A stretch of 36,356 nt of DNA from a bacterium (GTDB lineage: Bacteria; Hydrothermota; 32-111), in assembly GCA_028698175.1 (NCBI GenBank), contig JAQVDU010000007.1:1-36356 (forward strand), written 5' to 3'. The notes under the pieces were generated by a model that was not told where the DNA came from, did not search any database, and saw only the letters and a list, made by a program, of their open reading frames with translations. The position numbers and the translations under genes were made by a program. Positions within the stretch are counted from its first letter, which is position 1. Every line of letters starts with the position of its first letter. Positions 8,572-18,390 of this stretch are shown piece after piece.

Positions 8572-10208
8572 TTATCGAGAAGGGCTCTTGCGTGTTTTTC
8601 AGCCGTCTCAGGCGACAGAGATGAGCCGAGAAGGCGTCCTATCTCCTTCACTCTGTCATTATTTTCTATCACTTCCGCAGAAATGGATTTTTTCTTTTTC
8701 TGCACAAGTATGTGTCTCTCACCCTTTGCGGCGATCTGAGGAAGATGCGTAATTGCAATTATCTGCCTGTTTTTAGAGGCAGACGACATTGAATCAGCCA
8801 CCATAACTGCTGTCTCGCCGCTTATTCCCTGATCTATTTCATCGAAGATCATTGTGCCTACAGGGTCAGACTCATTCAAAGCGCTCTTTACGGCGAGCAT
8901 CACCCTGGAGATTTCCCCTCCTGAGGCAATCTTTCTTAGCGGCATTCCTTCGGGAGAGAACCTGTTAGAAAGGTATATCTCAAGCGAGTCGTATCCGTTA
9001 TCAAATACAGTATCTTCGCTGTAGTCAATCCTCACTCGCACTTCCGAATCTGCCATGTTCAGATTCTTGAGGGTTTTATTGACTCTCTTTTCAAAAATCG
9101 AAGAGACTCTTGTCCGCCTCTCATGAAGCTTCGCCGCCGTTTCACTGAGCCTCTGAAGAGCTTCGTTCATTGATTCTTTTATGAGAGAGAGGGTCAGCGA
9201 AGGATTCTCAATCATTTTAAGCTGATCTTTTGTTTTCTCAGCCAAAAGCTGAAGCTCGTTTAAATCGCATCTGTATTTCTTCTTTAGTCTTTCGAGATTA
9301 TCATATACTTTTCTGCTTGATGCAAGTATTTCCTCATCATATACTATTGATTCCGAAAGAGATTCCAGGTCTCTTTCAAGGTCGGTAGAGAGAGATGTAA
9401 TGTCAGAAAGCTGATTTAAAAGGACATCTGCCCTCTTTGTCCTTTTTGCTGTTTCAGACAGGTGCTTTTTCAAAGAAGCGAGAAAACCGTTCAGAGACGG
9501 GTTCTCATCGGAAGAAAAGAGTGCGAGAGCCATGCTTATGCTCTCCTTTATCTCCTCTGAAGATTCCATCTCCCTGAGGCTGTTCACAAGCTCATCCTCG
9601 TTTATTCCATTCAAACCTGCTTCAGAAAGCTCTCTGTCTGTGTATTCGAGCATCTCTCTTTCTCTCTGCGCCTCCTCCATCTTCTTTGTCGCATCTTCCA
9701 GTTTTTCAGAGAGGGCTCTGAACTCGGAGTGTATGGCTTTAAATTCGGAAATAAGTTCATCATTGCCGGCCATAATGTCAATAACTTTTATGTGATACTC
9801 TCTTTTCAGAAGAAGCTGATGCTCATGCTGGCCGTGAATGTCAAAAAGAAGAGCGCCCACTTTTTTCAGGATCTGTCCGCTTACTGGAACATCATTCAGA
9901 TAGGTCGAGCTCCTCCCGTCCTTTCTGAAGCTTCTCCGTATGATGACAGGATTCTCCGCGTCAATCTCTATCGACCTGAGTTCCTCCAGAATCGCATCCG
10001 AGAGCTCGAATATTCCGACTATTGAACCTGTCTTTGTTTTGTCCAAGAGCTCAATCTCCACTCTCTCTCCTGTCAGAGTGAGAAGAGTGCTCACAAGCAT
10101 GGTCTTGCCTGCTCCCGTCTCGCCGGTTATTACGTTGAACTTTGGTGAAAACTCGATTGAAGCATTGTCAATGAAAGATACGTTTTCAAGAATAAGCTGC
10201 TTTATCAT
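8568..10208 (-). CDS. recN: DNA repair protein RecN
   Basis: 546 aa. Walker A TGETGAGKTMLV, coiled coil, signature LRKIASGGEISRVMLAVK, Walker B TMIFDEIDQGISG. Confidence 0.95.
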   Translation of the reverse strand: MIKQLILENVSFIDNASIEFSPKFNVITGETGAGKTMLVSTLLTLTGERVEIELLDKTKTGSIVGIFELSDAILEELRSIEIDAENPVIIRRSFRKDGRSSTYLNDVPVSGQILKKVGALLFDIHGQHEHQLLLKREYHIKVIDIMAGNDELISEFKAIHSEFRALSEKLEDATKKMEEAQREREMLEYTDRELSEAGLNGINEDELVNSLREMESSEEIKESISMALALFSSDENPSLNGFLASLKKHLSETAKRTKRADVLLNQLSDITSLSTDLERDLESLSESIVYDEEILASSRKVYDNLERLKKKYRCDLNELQLLAEKTKDQLKMIENPSLTLSLIKESMNEALQRLSETAAKLHERRTRVSSIFEKRVNKTLKNLNMADSEVRVRIDYSEDTVFDNGYDSLEIYLSNRFSPEGMPLRKIASGGEISRVMLAVKSALNESDPVGTMIFDEIDQGISGETAVMVADSMSSASKNRQIIAITHLPQIAAKGERHILVQKKKKSISAEVIENNDRVKEIGRLLGSSLSPETAEKHARALLDK

Positions 10209-11065
10209 TCCCTCGGGTCCCTCCCGAAATAGAATTTTTCCTTCATTATCGATATGAAGTCAATGTCCGGAAATTTTATCAGAGAGACTCTCTTTCTGCT
10301 TCTGTAAATGATTGCAGACGATCTCTTTTCGATCGGATGCTTTGTCTGGGAATCTCCTGAAATAACTGCGTCTGATGATATCGGAGTCAGTTTGACAATA
10401 GATGTCTGCGGAACGACAATAGACCTCTGCACAAGAAGATGAGGGCAGATGGGAGTTATGACAAAGCAGTCAACGTCTGAAAAGACAATCGGACCGCCGG
10501 CCGCCATTGAGTACGCTGTCGAACCTTTGGGTGTAGAAACAATGACACCGTCGGCAGATATTGTCAGAACGTTCTTATCGTCAACGTCGATTTTAATCTT
10601 TATCAGCCTCTGAGGCTCCTTTGAGATCATTATGACGTCATTGAAAGCATTTACCTCTACACCTTTAATGTCAGCTCCGAGCATGGAGCAGTTTTCAATA
10701 GCGAATTTTTTGTTTTTCACCAAATCAAGCTTTTCCTCCATCTGGCTCTCTTTGACGCTCGAGAGAAACCCCAGAGAACCGAGGTTTATTCCGAGAAGGG
10801 GTATAGAAAGAGACGATACTGTTCGTGCTGTTGCAAGCATGGTTCCGTCTCCGCCGAATGACACCGCAAAAGATTCTTTGCCTGCTTTCTTCATTTCCGA
10901 TGAAGACATCTCTTCTTTGATTGAGCGGATGATTTTCAAGTAGCCGTCTTTCTTTGAAAGAGGATAAATGTCAACACAGTTTTTCTTCGCCCATTTTTCA
11001 AACCTAAGAAGAACATTTTTGGATTTCGGTTTTTCAAGATTTGCATTTATGAATGCTCTTTTCAT
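10205..11065 (-). CDS. nadK: NAD kinase
   Basis: 286 aa. GGDGTMLATAR, LGINLGSLGFLS, ADGVIVSTPKGSTAYSMAAGGPI. Confidence 0.95.
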   Translation of the reverse strand: MKRAFINANLEKPKSKNVLLRFEKWAKKNCVDIYPLSKKDGYLKIIRSIKEEMSSSEMKKAGKESFAVSFGGDGTMLATARTVSSLSIPLLGINLGSLGFLSSVKESQMEEKLDLVKNKKFAIENCSMLGADIKGVEVNAFNDVIMISKEPQRLIKIKIDVDDKNVLTISADGVIVSTPKGSTAYSMAAGGPIVFSDVDCFVITPICPHLLVQRSIVVPQTSIVKLTPISSDAVISGDSQTKHPIEKRSSAIIYRSRKRVSLIKFPDIDFISIMKEKFYFGRDPRE

Positions 11066-11934
11066 GCTCTCACCGCTGTAAGGACCCTCTCTATTCCGGA
11101 AAGGTCCTTTATCATTTTTGCATCCCTGTATTTATTGTCCTGCCTTATGTGCTTTATCACCTCTTTGTGCTGGTTGAATCCTATCTCAACGGCAAGAAGG
11201 CCTCCTTTCTTCATGTAAGAGCTTGCAGAATCGATTATGTTTCTCACATGGTCGAGTCCGTCTTCTCCTCCGCAAAGAGCGGATTCCGGCTCAAATTCGC
11301 TCACTTCCGGCTGCAAATTCTTTATCTCTTTTTTCGGAATATAGGGCGGATTGGACAGAACAGCATCGAAGATTCTCTTCTTTTTAAGAGCGGAAAACCC
11401 ATCCGACTGTATCAGATGTATCGAATCTTTGATTCTATTGAGGACTCTGTTCTCTCTCGTTACCCTCAGTGCTCCCTTTGAAATGTCAGTTGCGACATAA
11501 GTCATCTTTGGGGCATACTTTGCAATTGAAATTATTATGTTGCCGCTGCCGCAGCCGATGTCAAGCACCCTGAAGCTCTTTTTCCTGTTTTCAAGGCAGA
11601 AGTTCAATGCATACTCCACAAGTGTCTCAGTCTCCGGTCGCGGAATAAGGACGTTTCTGTTTATTTTAAACGGAAGAGACATGAACTCGGATTCTCCCAC
11701 TATGTACTGGACGGGCTCTCTTTTCAGGCGCCTTCTGACAAGCGATTTGAAATAGTTGGCTTCTATCCTCGTCAGAACTTTATTGTAATTTGAGTAAAGA
11801 TACGTGCGGTCCTTGTTCATGCAGTGCGCCATTATAAGTTCTGCATTGAGTCTGGGCTTTTCTATTCCTGCCTGCTTCATAAGGAATACAGATTCGTCTA
11901 TAAGATACTTTGCGGTTAAATGCTTTTTTATCAA
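11062..11934 (-). CDS. prmC: Peptide chain release factor N5-glutamine methyltransferase
   Basis: 290 aa. VLDIGCGSGNIIISIAKY, SNPPYIPKKE (NPPY), PRPETETLVE. Next to prfA. Confidence 0.95.
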   Translation of the reverse strand: MIKKHLTAKYLIDESVFLMKQAGIEKPRLNAELIMAHCMNKDRTYLYSNYNKVLTRIEANYFKSLVRRRLKREPVQYIVGESEFMSLPFKINRNVLIPRPETETLVEYALNFCLENRKKSFRVLDIGCGSGNIIISIAKYAPKMTYVATDISKGALRVTRENRVLNRIKDSIHLIQSDGFSALKKKRIFDAVLSNPPYIPKKEIKNLQPEVSEFEPESALCGGEDGLDHVRNIIDSASSYMKKGGLLAVEIGFNQHKEVIKHIRQDNKYRDAKMIKDLSGIERVLTAVRA

Positions 11935-13001
11935 GACATCTCCAAAAGTTTTCTTTTGTTGTCCTCATCCCTTAGCGGAATGATTATATCGTCAAGCTCT
12001 CCGTCGACAATCGCTTCAAGCTTGTAAAGCGTGAGGTTTATCCTGTGGTCTGTCACCCTTCTCTCAGGGTAATTGTAGGTGCGGATTCTCTCCGACCTGT
12101 CTCCGGTGCCGACAAGGTCTTTCCTGCTCTTTGAAATCTCCGCCTGCTGCTCCTTTACTTTCTGTTCGTAAAGCCTTGCCTTCATTATTCTCATTGCCTT
12201 TTCCCTGTTTTTATGCTGGCTTCTCTCGTCCTGGCAGACGACAACCGTGTTTGTCGGAAGATGAGTTATTCTCACTGCAGTCGCGACCTTGTTTACGTTC
12301 TGCCCGCCAGCTCCGGAAGCGTGAAAAATATCGATTTTGAAATCCTTTTCGATTATGTCAAGCTCGACGTCCTCAACCTCCGGAAGAACTGCCACAGTCA
12401 CTGCCGATGTGTGTATTCTTCCGCTGTTTTCTGTTGATGGAACCCTCTGCACCCTGTGGACTCCGCTCTCAAACTTGAAAAGGCCGTAAGAGTTTTTGCC
12501 TTTGATGCCGAATATCATCTCCTTGAACCCTCCAAGCTCTGTCGGATGAAAATCTATCGATTCTACAGCATAACCCTTTGTCTCAGCGTACTTTTTGTAC
12601 ATCCTGAAAAGAACGGCCGCGAAGAGAGCCGCCTCCTCTCCACCGGTCCCGGCACGAATTTCAAAGATTACGTTTTTGTCGTCGTTAGGGTCCTTCGGAA
12701 TAAGAAGCACGTTTATTTCGCTCACAAGAGTATCTTCAAGAAGCTTCAGCTGTTTGTTCTCTTCAAAAAAAAGATTCTTCATCTCTGCATCTTTCTCTGT
12801 CTTCATCATATCGCTGTTCTCTTCAATGTTTTTCCTAACGGTGAAAACAGAGCGAATCTTTTCTATCAAAGGAGTCATGTCAGAATATTTCTTTGAAATC
12901 TCTTTGTATTTTTTTGTGTCATTCGCTGTCTTCGGGTCAGCCAGAAGACGCTCCATTTCCATATATTCATCAAGCTTGAGCGTGAGAATCTCGTTCTTCA
13001 T
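11931..13001 (-). CDS. prfA: Peptide chain release factor 1
   Basis: 356 aa. GGQ (HASGAGGQNVNKVATAVRITHLPT), RVPSTENSGRIHTSAVTVAVLPE (PxT-class tripeptide). Followed by prmC. Confidence 0.97.
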   Translation of the reverse strand: MKNEILTLKLDEYMEMERLLADPKTANDTKKYKEISKKYSDMTPLIEKIRSVFTVRKNIEENSDMMKTEKDAEMKNLFFEENKQLKLLEDTLVSEINVLLIPKDPNDDKNVIFEIRAGTGGEEAALFAAVLFRMYKKYAETKGYAVESIDFHPTELGGFKEMIFGIKGKNSYGLFKFESGVHRVQRVPSTENSGRIHTSAVTVAVLPEVEDVELDIIEKDFKIDIFHASGAGGQNVNKVATAVRITHLPTNTVVVCQDERSQHKNREKAMRIMKARLYEQKVKEQQAEISKSRKDLVGTGDRSERIRTYNYPERRVTDHRINLTLYKLEAIVDGELDDIIIPLRDEDNKRKLLEMS

Positions 13002-13915
13002 TTTTCTTGAACTCCGCTCGAGGCTTCAAAAGACGATTTGAGGGATTCTGCTGCGACTTCGATCATGTCGTCTGTCGGCTCCTTTGTAGTAATGTACTGG
13101 AAGAGAATCCCGGGCCATACCATGAACTTTACCAGAGGATTTCTGTAAAACTTCCCCGCAAGCATCAGAAGCTCGTATGAGACAGATGCTATAAGAGGTA
13201 AAAATATCATGTGATTAAGAAATCTGTTGAACGGATTGTTCGGAATGTTCAGCGTCATGAAGACAAAATAATCTATGACCGCATAGAAGAGAATGGCAGT
13301 CAAAAGAGTTATGAAGATGAAGCTAGTGCCGCAGCGCGGATGCTTAGTGGAGTATTTTCTGATGTTTTCAACTGTAAGCTCATCCCCGCTTTCATAAGCA
13401 TAAATTGTCTTATGCTCTGCCCCATGATACATGAAGAGCCGTTTTATGTCCTTTACGTAACTTATCGCAACAATATAGATTATAAACAGCAAAAACCTGA
13501 AACCTCCTGCGAAAAGATTGAAAAGCAGCTGGTTTCCCTGAAGCTTGAGAATCGTGCCCACATAAACGGGCCCGAAGAAAAAAATCCCGAAGCCTATCGC
13601 CAGAGAAAGAATTATTGTCAGCGCATTGAGGAGGGTTTCTTTCGCTCCCCCCTTCAAAGTCTCTCCGTATGCGATTGCCGCAGATTTGTTTATGCTCTCA
13701 TAACCGAGCACCATAGATTCAATGAATGATGCCACGCCTCTGATGAAAGGCAGGTGCAGGAACTTGTTCCTCTCGGTTATCTTTTTGAAAGGTCGTTTTT
13801 CAGTCTTTATTGTCTTGTCAGGCTGCCTTACTGAAAGAGCGTAGCCGCCAGGCACCAGCATCATGACGCCTTCAATGACCGCCTGTCCCCCGGCTTTTGG
13901 CTTCTCAATTGTCAT
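12998..13915 (-). CDS. DUF1385 family membrane protein (YqhQ-like)
   Basis: 305 aa. GGQAVIEGVMM and YHGAEHKTIYAYE...HPRCGTSF signatures. ATGA overlap with prfA, a common neighbourhood. Confidence 0.9.
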   Translation of the reverse strand: MTIEKPKAGGQAVIEGVMMLVPGGYALSVRQPDKTIKTEKRPFKKITERNKFLHLPFIRGVASFIESMVLGYESINKSAAIAYGETLKGGAKETLLNALTIILSLAIGFGIFFFGPVYVGTILKLQGNQLLFNLFAGGFRFLLFIIYIVAISYVKDIKRLFMYHGAEHKTIYAYESGDELTVENIRKYSTKHPRCGTSFIFITLLTAILFYAVIDYFVFMTLNIPNNPFNRFLNHMIFLPLIASVSYELLMLAGKFYRNPLVKFMVWPGILFQYITTKEPTDDMIEVAAESLKSSFEASSGVQEK

Positions 13916-14546
13916 ACTTCTCCTTCAGACTTACATACCTGAGATACTCTTCAAGGTTAGTCACGTTTTTTACTATCAGCTTGTCGTTGTAAATTGAAAT
14001 GAGGTTTGATTTTTCAAGATTGTCTATCAGATTCTTCAGTTTTTCAATTCCCATTCCCACTATGGGGGCTACTCCTTCGTATGAAAAAGCGAAATCCAGA
14101 AGATAGCTTCCGTCCTCCTGCTTTATTCCGTCCTCCTGGGCTTTTGTTATAAGAAAGGCTATCAGTCTCTTTTCATCCGATTTGATCATTAGAAACTTTA
14201 TCTGCTCGTCAGTGCGCCTTAGTCTCTTTGTAAGTTCTGTGACTATGTACTCAATAAGCGGCTCCTCTCCTATTTTTTTTCTGAATGCCGCCTTGTCGAA
14301 AGTTATAAGCTGGGTCTCTCCTTCCGAAACTGCCGTTGCCGAGCGGGAGCTTCCGTCTATTATGGCCATTTCGCCGAAAAAATCCCCTTCAGACAAAACA
14401 GCCAGTATCTTCTTCTCTTCGCCCACCTTTTTCACGATTTTAATCTTGCCTGATTTTATGAGATACATTTCGTCTCCGACGTCGCCTTCTCGGAAGAGCA
14501 CTTCCTGATTCTTTAAAGTCTTTTCAATTCCGACTGAGTCTCCCAT
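13905..14546 (-). CDS. Crp/Fnr-type cyclic-nucleotide-binding-domain regulator
   Basis: cNMP-binding fold (EGDVGDEMYLIKSGKIKIV...GDFFGEMAIIDGSSRSATA) plus a divergent C-terminal winged helix. ORF track starts at 14612, but AAAGGAGAAAAT-ATG supports starting at 14546 (MGDSVGIEK). Confidence 0.85.
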   Translation of the reverse strand: MGDSVGIEKTLKNQEVLFREGDVGDEMYLIKSGKIKIVKKVGEEKKILAVLSEGDFFGEMAIIDGSSRSATAVSEGETQLITFDKAAFRKKIGEEPLIEYIVTELTKRLRRTDEQIKFLMIKSDEKRLIAFLITKAQEDGIKQEDGSYLLDFAFSYEGVAPIVGMGIEKLKNLIDNLEKSNLISIYNDKLIVKNVTNLEEYLRYVSLKEKYDN

Positions 14547-14562
14547 ATTTTCTCCTTTTTTG

Positions 14563-15345
14563 TTACAATTTAATGATGCGCGGCATCTCTCTTTTGAATG
14601 AATTTCTTTCAAACGCGCTTATGATCTTCTCAATGTCTTTTTTCCTATAACCCAATCTTATTATCTCTTTCACGTTTTTTTTCCTGTCAAAGTAAAGATA
14701 GGATATTTCATCAATTGTCTTATAGCACAAACCGAGGTCATTCTCATCCGTCTGCCCCTTCCACAGATCAGCGGACGGTTTTTTAGAGACAATGCATTCG
14801 GGAACCGAAAGGTAAACCGCCAAATCAAATATCTGACTCTTAAAAAGAGAACCGAGCGGATTGACCGCGCATGCAAGGTCTCCGAATACCGTGCCGTACC
14901 CCATTATTATTTCAGACCTGTTGCTCGTGCCTATAACTATGCCTTTCTCTCTCATCGAAATGTCATACAGAACCGACATTCTCTCTCTTGCGCACTTGTT
15001 GCCGAATCGTGTCTTATCGGCTCCCAACTCTTTTTTAAAGTATGCGTCTATCTGGCTTGTTATATCCTTCTCTTCAAGAACCAATCCCGTTATCTCCGCC
15101 ATCAGCTTCGCATCCTTTCCTGATGACGAATCAGTAGTTTTGTAAGGCATAAATACAGGATGAATTCTGTCTCTGTCCACAGCGAGAGATAAAAGCTTGA
15201 GAACAACCGCAGAATCAACTCCTCCGGATAGGCCTAACACAGCCTTCTCTGCCCTGCGCTTCTTCATTTCTGAAGAAAGCTCCCTGGCAAGAGAATCGGC
15301 CGTCTTCTTTAAATCCAATTCAGGAACAATTCTCTCGACGGACAT
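14563..15345 (-). CDS. nadE: NH3-dependent NAD+ synthetase
   Basis: LGLSGGVDSAVVLKLL (PP-loop SGGxDS), NRSEIIMGYGTVFGDLACAVNPLGSLFKSQI, KPSADLWKGQTDENDLG. No glutaminase domain. The ATG at 15345 follows GGAGG more plausibly than the GTG at 15348. Confidence 0.95.
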   Translation of the reverse strand: MSVERIVPELDLKKTADSLARELSSEMKKRRAEKAVLGLSGGVDSAVVLKLLSLAVDRDRIHPVFMPYKTTDSSSGKDAKLMAEITGLVLEEKDITSQIDAYFKKELGADKTRFGNKCARERMSVLYDISMREKGIVIGTSNRSEIIMGYGTVFGDLACAVNPLGSLFKSQIFDLAVYLSVPECIVSKKPSADLWKGQTDENDLGLCYKTIDEISYLYFDRKKNVKEIIRLGYRKKDIEKIISAFERNSFKREMPRIIKL

Positions 15346-15359
15346 CACACCTCCGTTAA

Positions 15360-15399
15360 ATAAATATATATAATAGCAAATTATAAAGGTTAGTCAAGA
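15360..15399 (-). promoter_or_regulatory. Probable sigma70-type promoter for nadE operon
   Basis: Minus strand reads TTGACTaacctttataatttgcTATTATATATATTTAACGGAGGTGTGATG: TTGACT, 16 nt, TATTAT. Coordinates approximate. Confidence 0.5.
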
Positions 15400-15402
15400 T
15401 TC

Positions 15403-16694
15403 TCAGTCGCCGATGAATTTTCTTGTGATTGACACAACGAACAGACCCATTATTAAAAGGCCTGAAAACGCTTCCGCATTAGCCACAAATCTCATAAAAC
15501 CCGCGGGATGTATGTCTCCGTAACCGACCGTGGTAAAAGTCACTATTGAAAAATACAATGCCCTCGCCGTTTTCTCTGTAAATGAGAGAAGTTTTACGTT
15601 TTCATCCGAAATTAGAAAGCTGCTGCCTGCAAGGTATATGACGGTAAAAAATACAACATTCACAAGGGCAAGGAGAACCATTCTTTCTATTTTGATGCCG
15701 TACCCTGTCAGCAGTTCAACGACCTTCATAACGGAGCGGTAGAAAAGAGAAGAGTGAGACCTTCTCTTTGCCTTGAGTTCAAGGAAAAAATACATATCGG
15801 CTTCAGAGTAAAACCCGAATGAGCGGAACATGAGTTTGAGCTGTCTGTAAATCTCCTTTATCTGCGACCAGCAGTCCTCATCAATGTTATTTTCATATTC
15901 GTCCCTTATGACTTTAAACACTGAAGAGCTTCTCCATTCTGCGCTTTCTGTATTTTCGCCGTAATAATCGGAAACTGAGTTGTCTCTTCCTATAAGTCCA
16001 ATTTTATTTTTTACAAGCACTGCGAAAGAATTGTCTTCGCGCAATACCTTTACCCTTTGAGAAACGAATCTGGTCGTTGCATCGCATGAGTTGTTGCTTA
16101 TTTTGAAACCCGCCAGAAGGGAGCCTGTAAAATCGCATCCTTCCAGATTCGAATCGTTTATCTCGGATCTCCTTAAGTCGGCAAAGACGAAAGAGCTTCC
16201 GGAGAAGTCAGATTTTTCCATGAGAATTTGGCTGCCTGTCGCCCCGGCAAAGGAGCTGTTCGAAAAATTTGATTGCAGAATTTCGACGTTTGTCATCGAC
16301 GCAAAATCAAAATGAGATTCTGAAGCGTCCACTCCCTCAAAATGAGCATTGTCAAGGATGGAATGTTCAAAATGGATTCCGGACATTTTTCCGACCGAAG
16401 ACAGGTGTTTGTCTGAATTTTTCATATAAGCATACTCATTGAATTTTCTCGCAGTGAATCTCTCGTTGGAAAGGTCTATTCCCCTTAAATCAAGAACCAC
16501 TGAATCTTCCCTCATAGGCAGGTTCAGCTTATCAAGGAACTTTTCAAGTTCCTTCTCCCAATTTTCCGTTGTGCCTATGATGCCGATGATGTTTCTTTTG
16601 GCGCTCTTTCATCGTATGATGAATTGTATTTTTCTATCTCCTTCCAGCGGTTTTTGAGAAGAAGTCTTCTGTTTTCAAAGACCTCGTTATTCAT
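15403..16694 (-). CDS. Pentapeptide-repeat protein with C-terminal ion channel (TVGYGD filter); gene contains a -1 frame disruption near 16596-16599
   Basis: ORF track gives 15403..16515 (370 aa): pentapeptide repeats (FEGVDASESHFDFAS...FSNSSFAGAT...DFTGSLLAGF), linker IYRQLKLMFRSFGFYSEADMYFFLELKAKRR, and channel module FSIVTFTTVGYGDIHPAGFMR. A coding N-terminus (MNNEVFENRRLLLKNRWKEIEKYNSSYDERAPK) begins at 16694 in another frame and joins KRNIIGIIGTTENWEKELEKFLDKLNLP after a -1 shift. Confidence 0.75.
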
Positions 16695-17308
16695 CTTAAC
16701 TTTAACTCCTCAGTCAATGAATCAGTGAATTCGCGCACTTTTCTTTCAATGTCCTCTCCGTACTTTTCTTTCATTTTTCCGGCGAATTCCGTTGCTTTCT
16801 TTCGTATATCCTCTGTCTCTCCCTCAATCTCCTCTTTTGTCTTGTTTAAAGCAGAGTTTATTCTCCAAATCACTTCACTCTTGAATTCATTCCATTCTTC
16901 GCTGTTAAAGAAGCTTTTTATTTTATCGGCCGCCGATTCTCCGGCTCTAAGAGCATAGTACATGACTCCTCCCATCCCGTCAACTACTTGGCCGTCCTCG
17001 AGATTCTTAGCATCTTTGTCTTCTCTCGCCAAAACCACGACATTCTCTGAGTTGTCTTTGAAGACCCTGAAAAACATCGTCCTTGTGTTCATTTTGCCCC
17101 TATGTTCCGGGTCGATAATCACAGTAACGAGAGTAGTTCTTCCGTCAAACTCTACCTTCTCCACTTTGCCTATTGACTGATTCTCATGCATCACATCTGA
17201 GCGCGGCATTATCGCTGTTTCACCGCTGAACTTTATCAGAAGCTTGAGCGGAGTCATGCAGGAAGTTATCGATAGTAACGTCAAAAGCGCTATAATCATT
17301 CTTTTCAT
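16691..17308 (-). CDS. MlaD/MCE-domain-like lipoprotein
   Basis: 205 aa. Lipobox-like LLSITSC, MCE-like IGKVEKVEFDGRTTLVTVIIDPEHR, C-terminal helical region. Confidence 0.6.
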   Translation of the reverse strand: MKRMIIALLTLLSITSCMTPLKLLIKFSGETAIMPRSDVMHENQSIGKVEKVEFDGRTTLVTVIIDPEHRGKMNTRTMFFRVFKDNSENVVVLAREDKDAKNLEDGQVVDGMGGVMYYALRAGESAADKIKSFFNSEEWNEFKSEVIWRINSALNKTKEEIEGETEDIRKKATEFAGKMKEKYGEDIERKVREFTDSLTEELKLR

Positions 17309-18327
17309 CAGGATATCTCCTTTTCCTCGGCATTCTCTCCGTCGCCCCTGACTTTTGTTATTCTGTCGGCCGAACTCTTTATAAAATCAAGGTGTCTTAA
17401 AGAAGTTTCATAGGCGTTTTTTGATTTTTGTATGGACTCTCCGATTGATTCATACTGTTTGATGAAATTGTCCACGTGCTTTTTTAGCTTCTCCGATTCT
17501 TCCTGTATCTGTTTTGAATGTTTGTAAAATTTATACTGCTTCATGCCCATCATGACAATCGATAGAAAAGCAAAAAGAGTCGAAGGGGATGCGAGCATAA
17601 CCCTGCTCTTCATAAGACTTTCAAAGAGCTCTGCCCTCTTTGGATTTCCGGTTATATTGAGGCACTCAAAATACAAAGCATCTGAAGGTACGAACATCAC
17701 GGCAAAATCGGAAGTCGAATTCTCCGGTTTTATGTACTTTGTCGATATTGATGCTGCCGTCTGTTTTATGTTGTCGGCAAATTTTCTGTAAAGGTCATCC
17801 TTTGCCTGCTCATTTTTTTCTTCCGTGTATTTTGTGAAGAGTTCGGTGGGAAATTTTGAATCAACCGGAATGATGATGTCTCTATAGAAGATTGCCATGT
17901 CAACGACAGAGTTGTCTTTGAATTTATACTGAGTTTTGTACATCTCAGACGGAATTATCTGCGAAACAAATTCCTCAAGTATGAATTCTCCGTAATTTCC
18001 CCGCAGTTTCGGCCTGTCAAAAAAATACTTTAAATCCTTCGAAACTTCCGTGGCTGTCCTCTGCTCGATCGTGAGCTTCATGATCGTCTCATTCAGTTCG
18101 CGGATCATCTTCATTGATTCTATAGTGTTTGAGGATATCATGTCCTTCGTCTTTTCAAGTTCGTCTTTGTTGCTCCTGACGGTTTCAGTGAGCTCACCCT
18201 TCATCAGAAGAAGTTTGTTTTCAATATCAGTGCCGCTAGGATTGTTTTTAAATCGCAGAATAATTGCAAGAAGAGCAATGATGACTGCCGAAAGTATGAT
18301 GAGAAGAATCAAAAGCAAATAAACCAT
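17308..18327 (-). CDS. rmuC: DNA recombination protein RmuC family
   Basis: 339 aa. N-terminal TM, coiled coil, RmuC core (RPKLRGNYGEFILEEFVSQIIPSEMYKTQYKFKDNSVVDMAIFYRDIIIPVDSKFPTELF; MFVPSDALYFECL; VMLASPSTLFAFL). Confidence 0.92.
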   Translation of the reverse strand: MVYLLLILLIILSAVIIALLAIILRFKNNPSGTDIENKLLLMKGELTETVRSNKDELEKTKDMISSNTIESMKMIRELNETIMKLTIEQRTATEVSKDLKYFFDRPKLRGNYGEFILEEFVSQIIPSEMYKTQYKFKDNSVVDMAIFYRDIIIPVDSKFPTELFTKYTEEKNEQAKDDLYRKFADNIKQTAASISTKYIKPENSTSDFAVMFVPSDALYFECLNITGNPKRAELFESLMKSRVMLASPSTLFAFLSIVMMGMKQYKFYKHSKQIQEESEKLKKHVDNFIKQYESIGESIQKSKNAYETSLRHLDFIKSSADRITKVRGDGENAEEKEIS

Positions 18328-18342
18328 TTTTACCTCAAAAAC

Positions 18343-18371
18343 ATTATACTAGAAAGCTGCTTGCTTGACAA
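18343..18371 (-). promoter_or_regulatory. Sigma70-type promoter for rmuC operon
   Basis: Minus strand TTGTCA (18371-18366), 17 nt spacer, TATAAT (18348-18343), followed by GAGGT SD and ATG at 18327. Confidence 0.65.
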
Positions 18372-18390
18372 TACCGACGACATAAGCCGG

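Noticed and set aside
13211-13729. 172-aa plus-strand ORF opposite the DUF1385 gene
   Set aside because: Antisense to a recognisable DUF1385 gene with no promoter or SD and no domain-like sequence.
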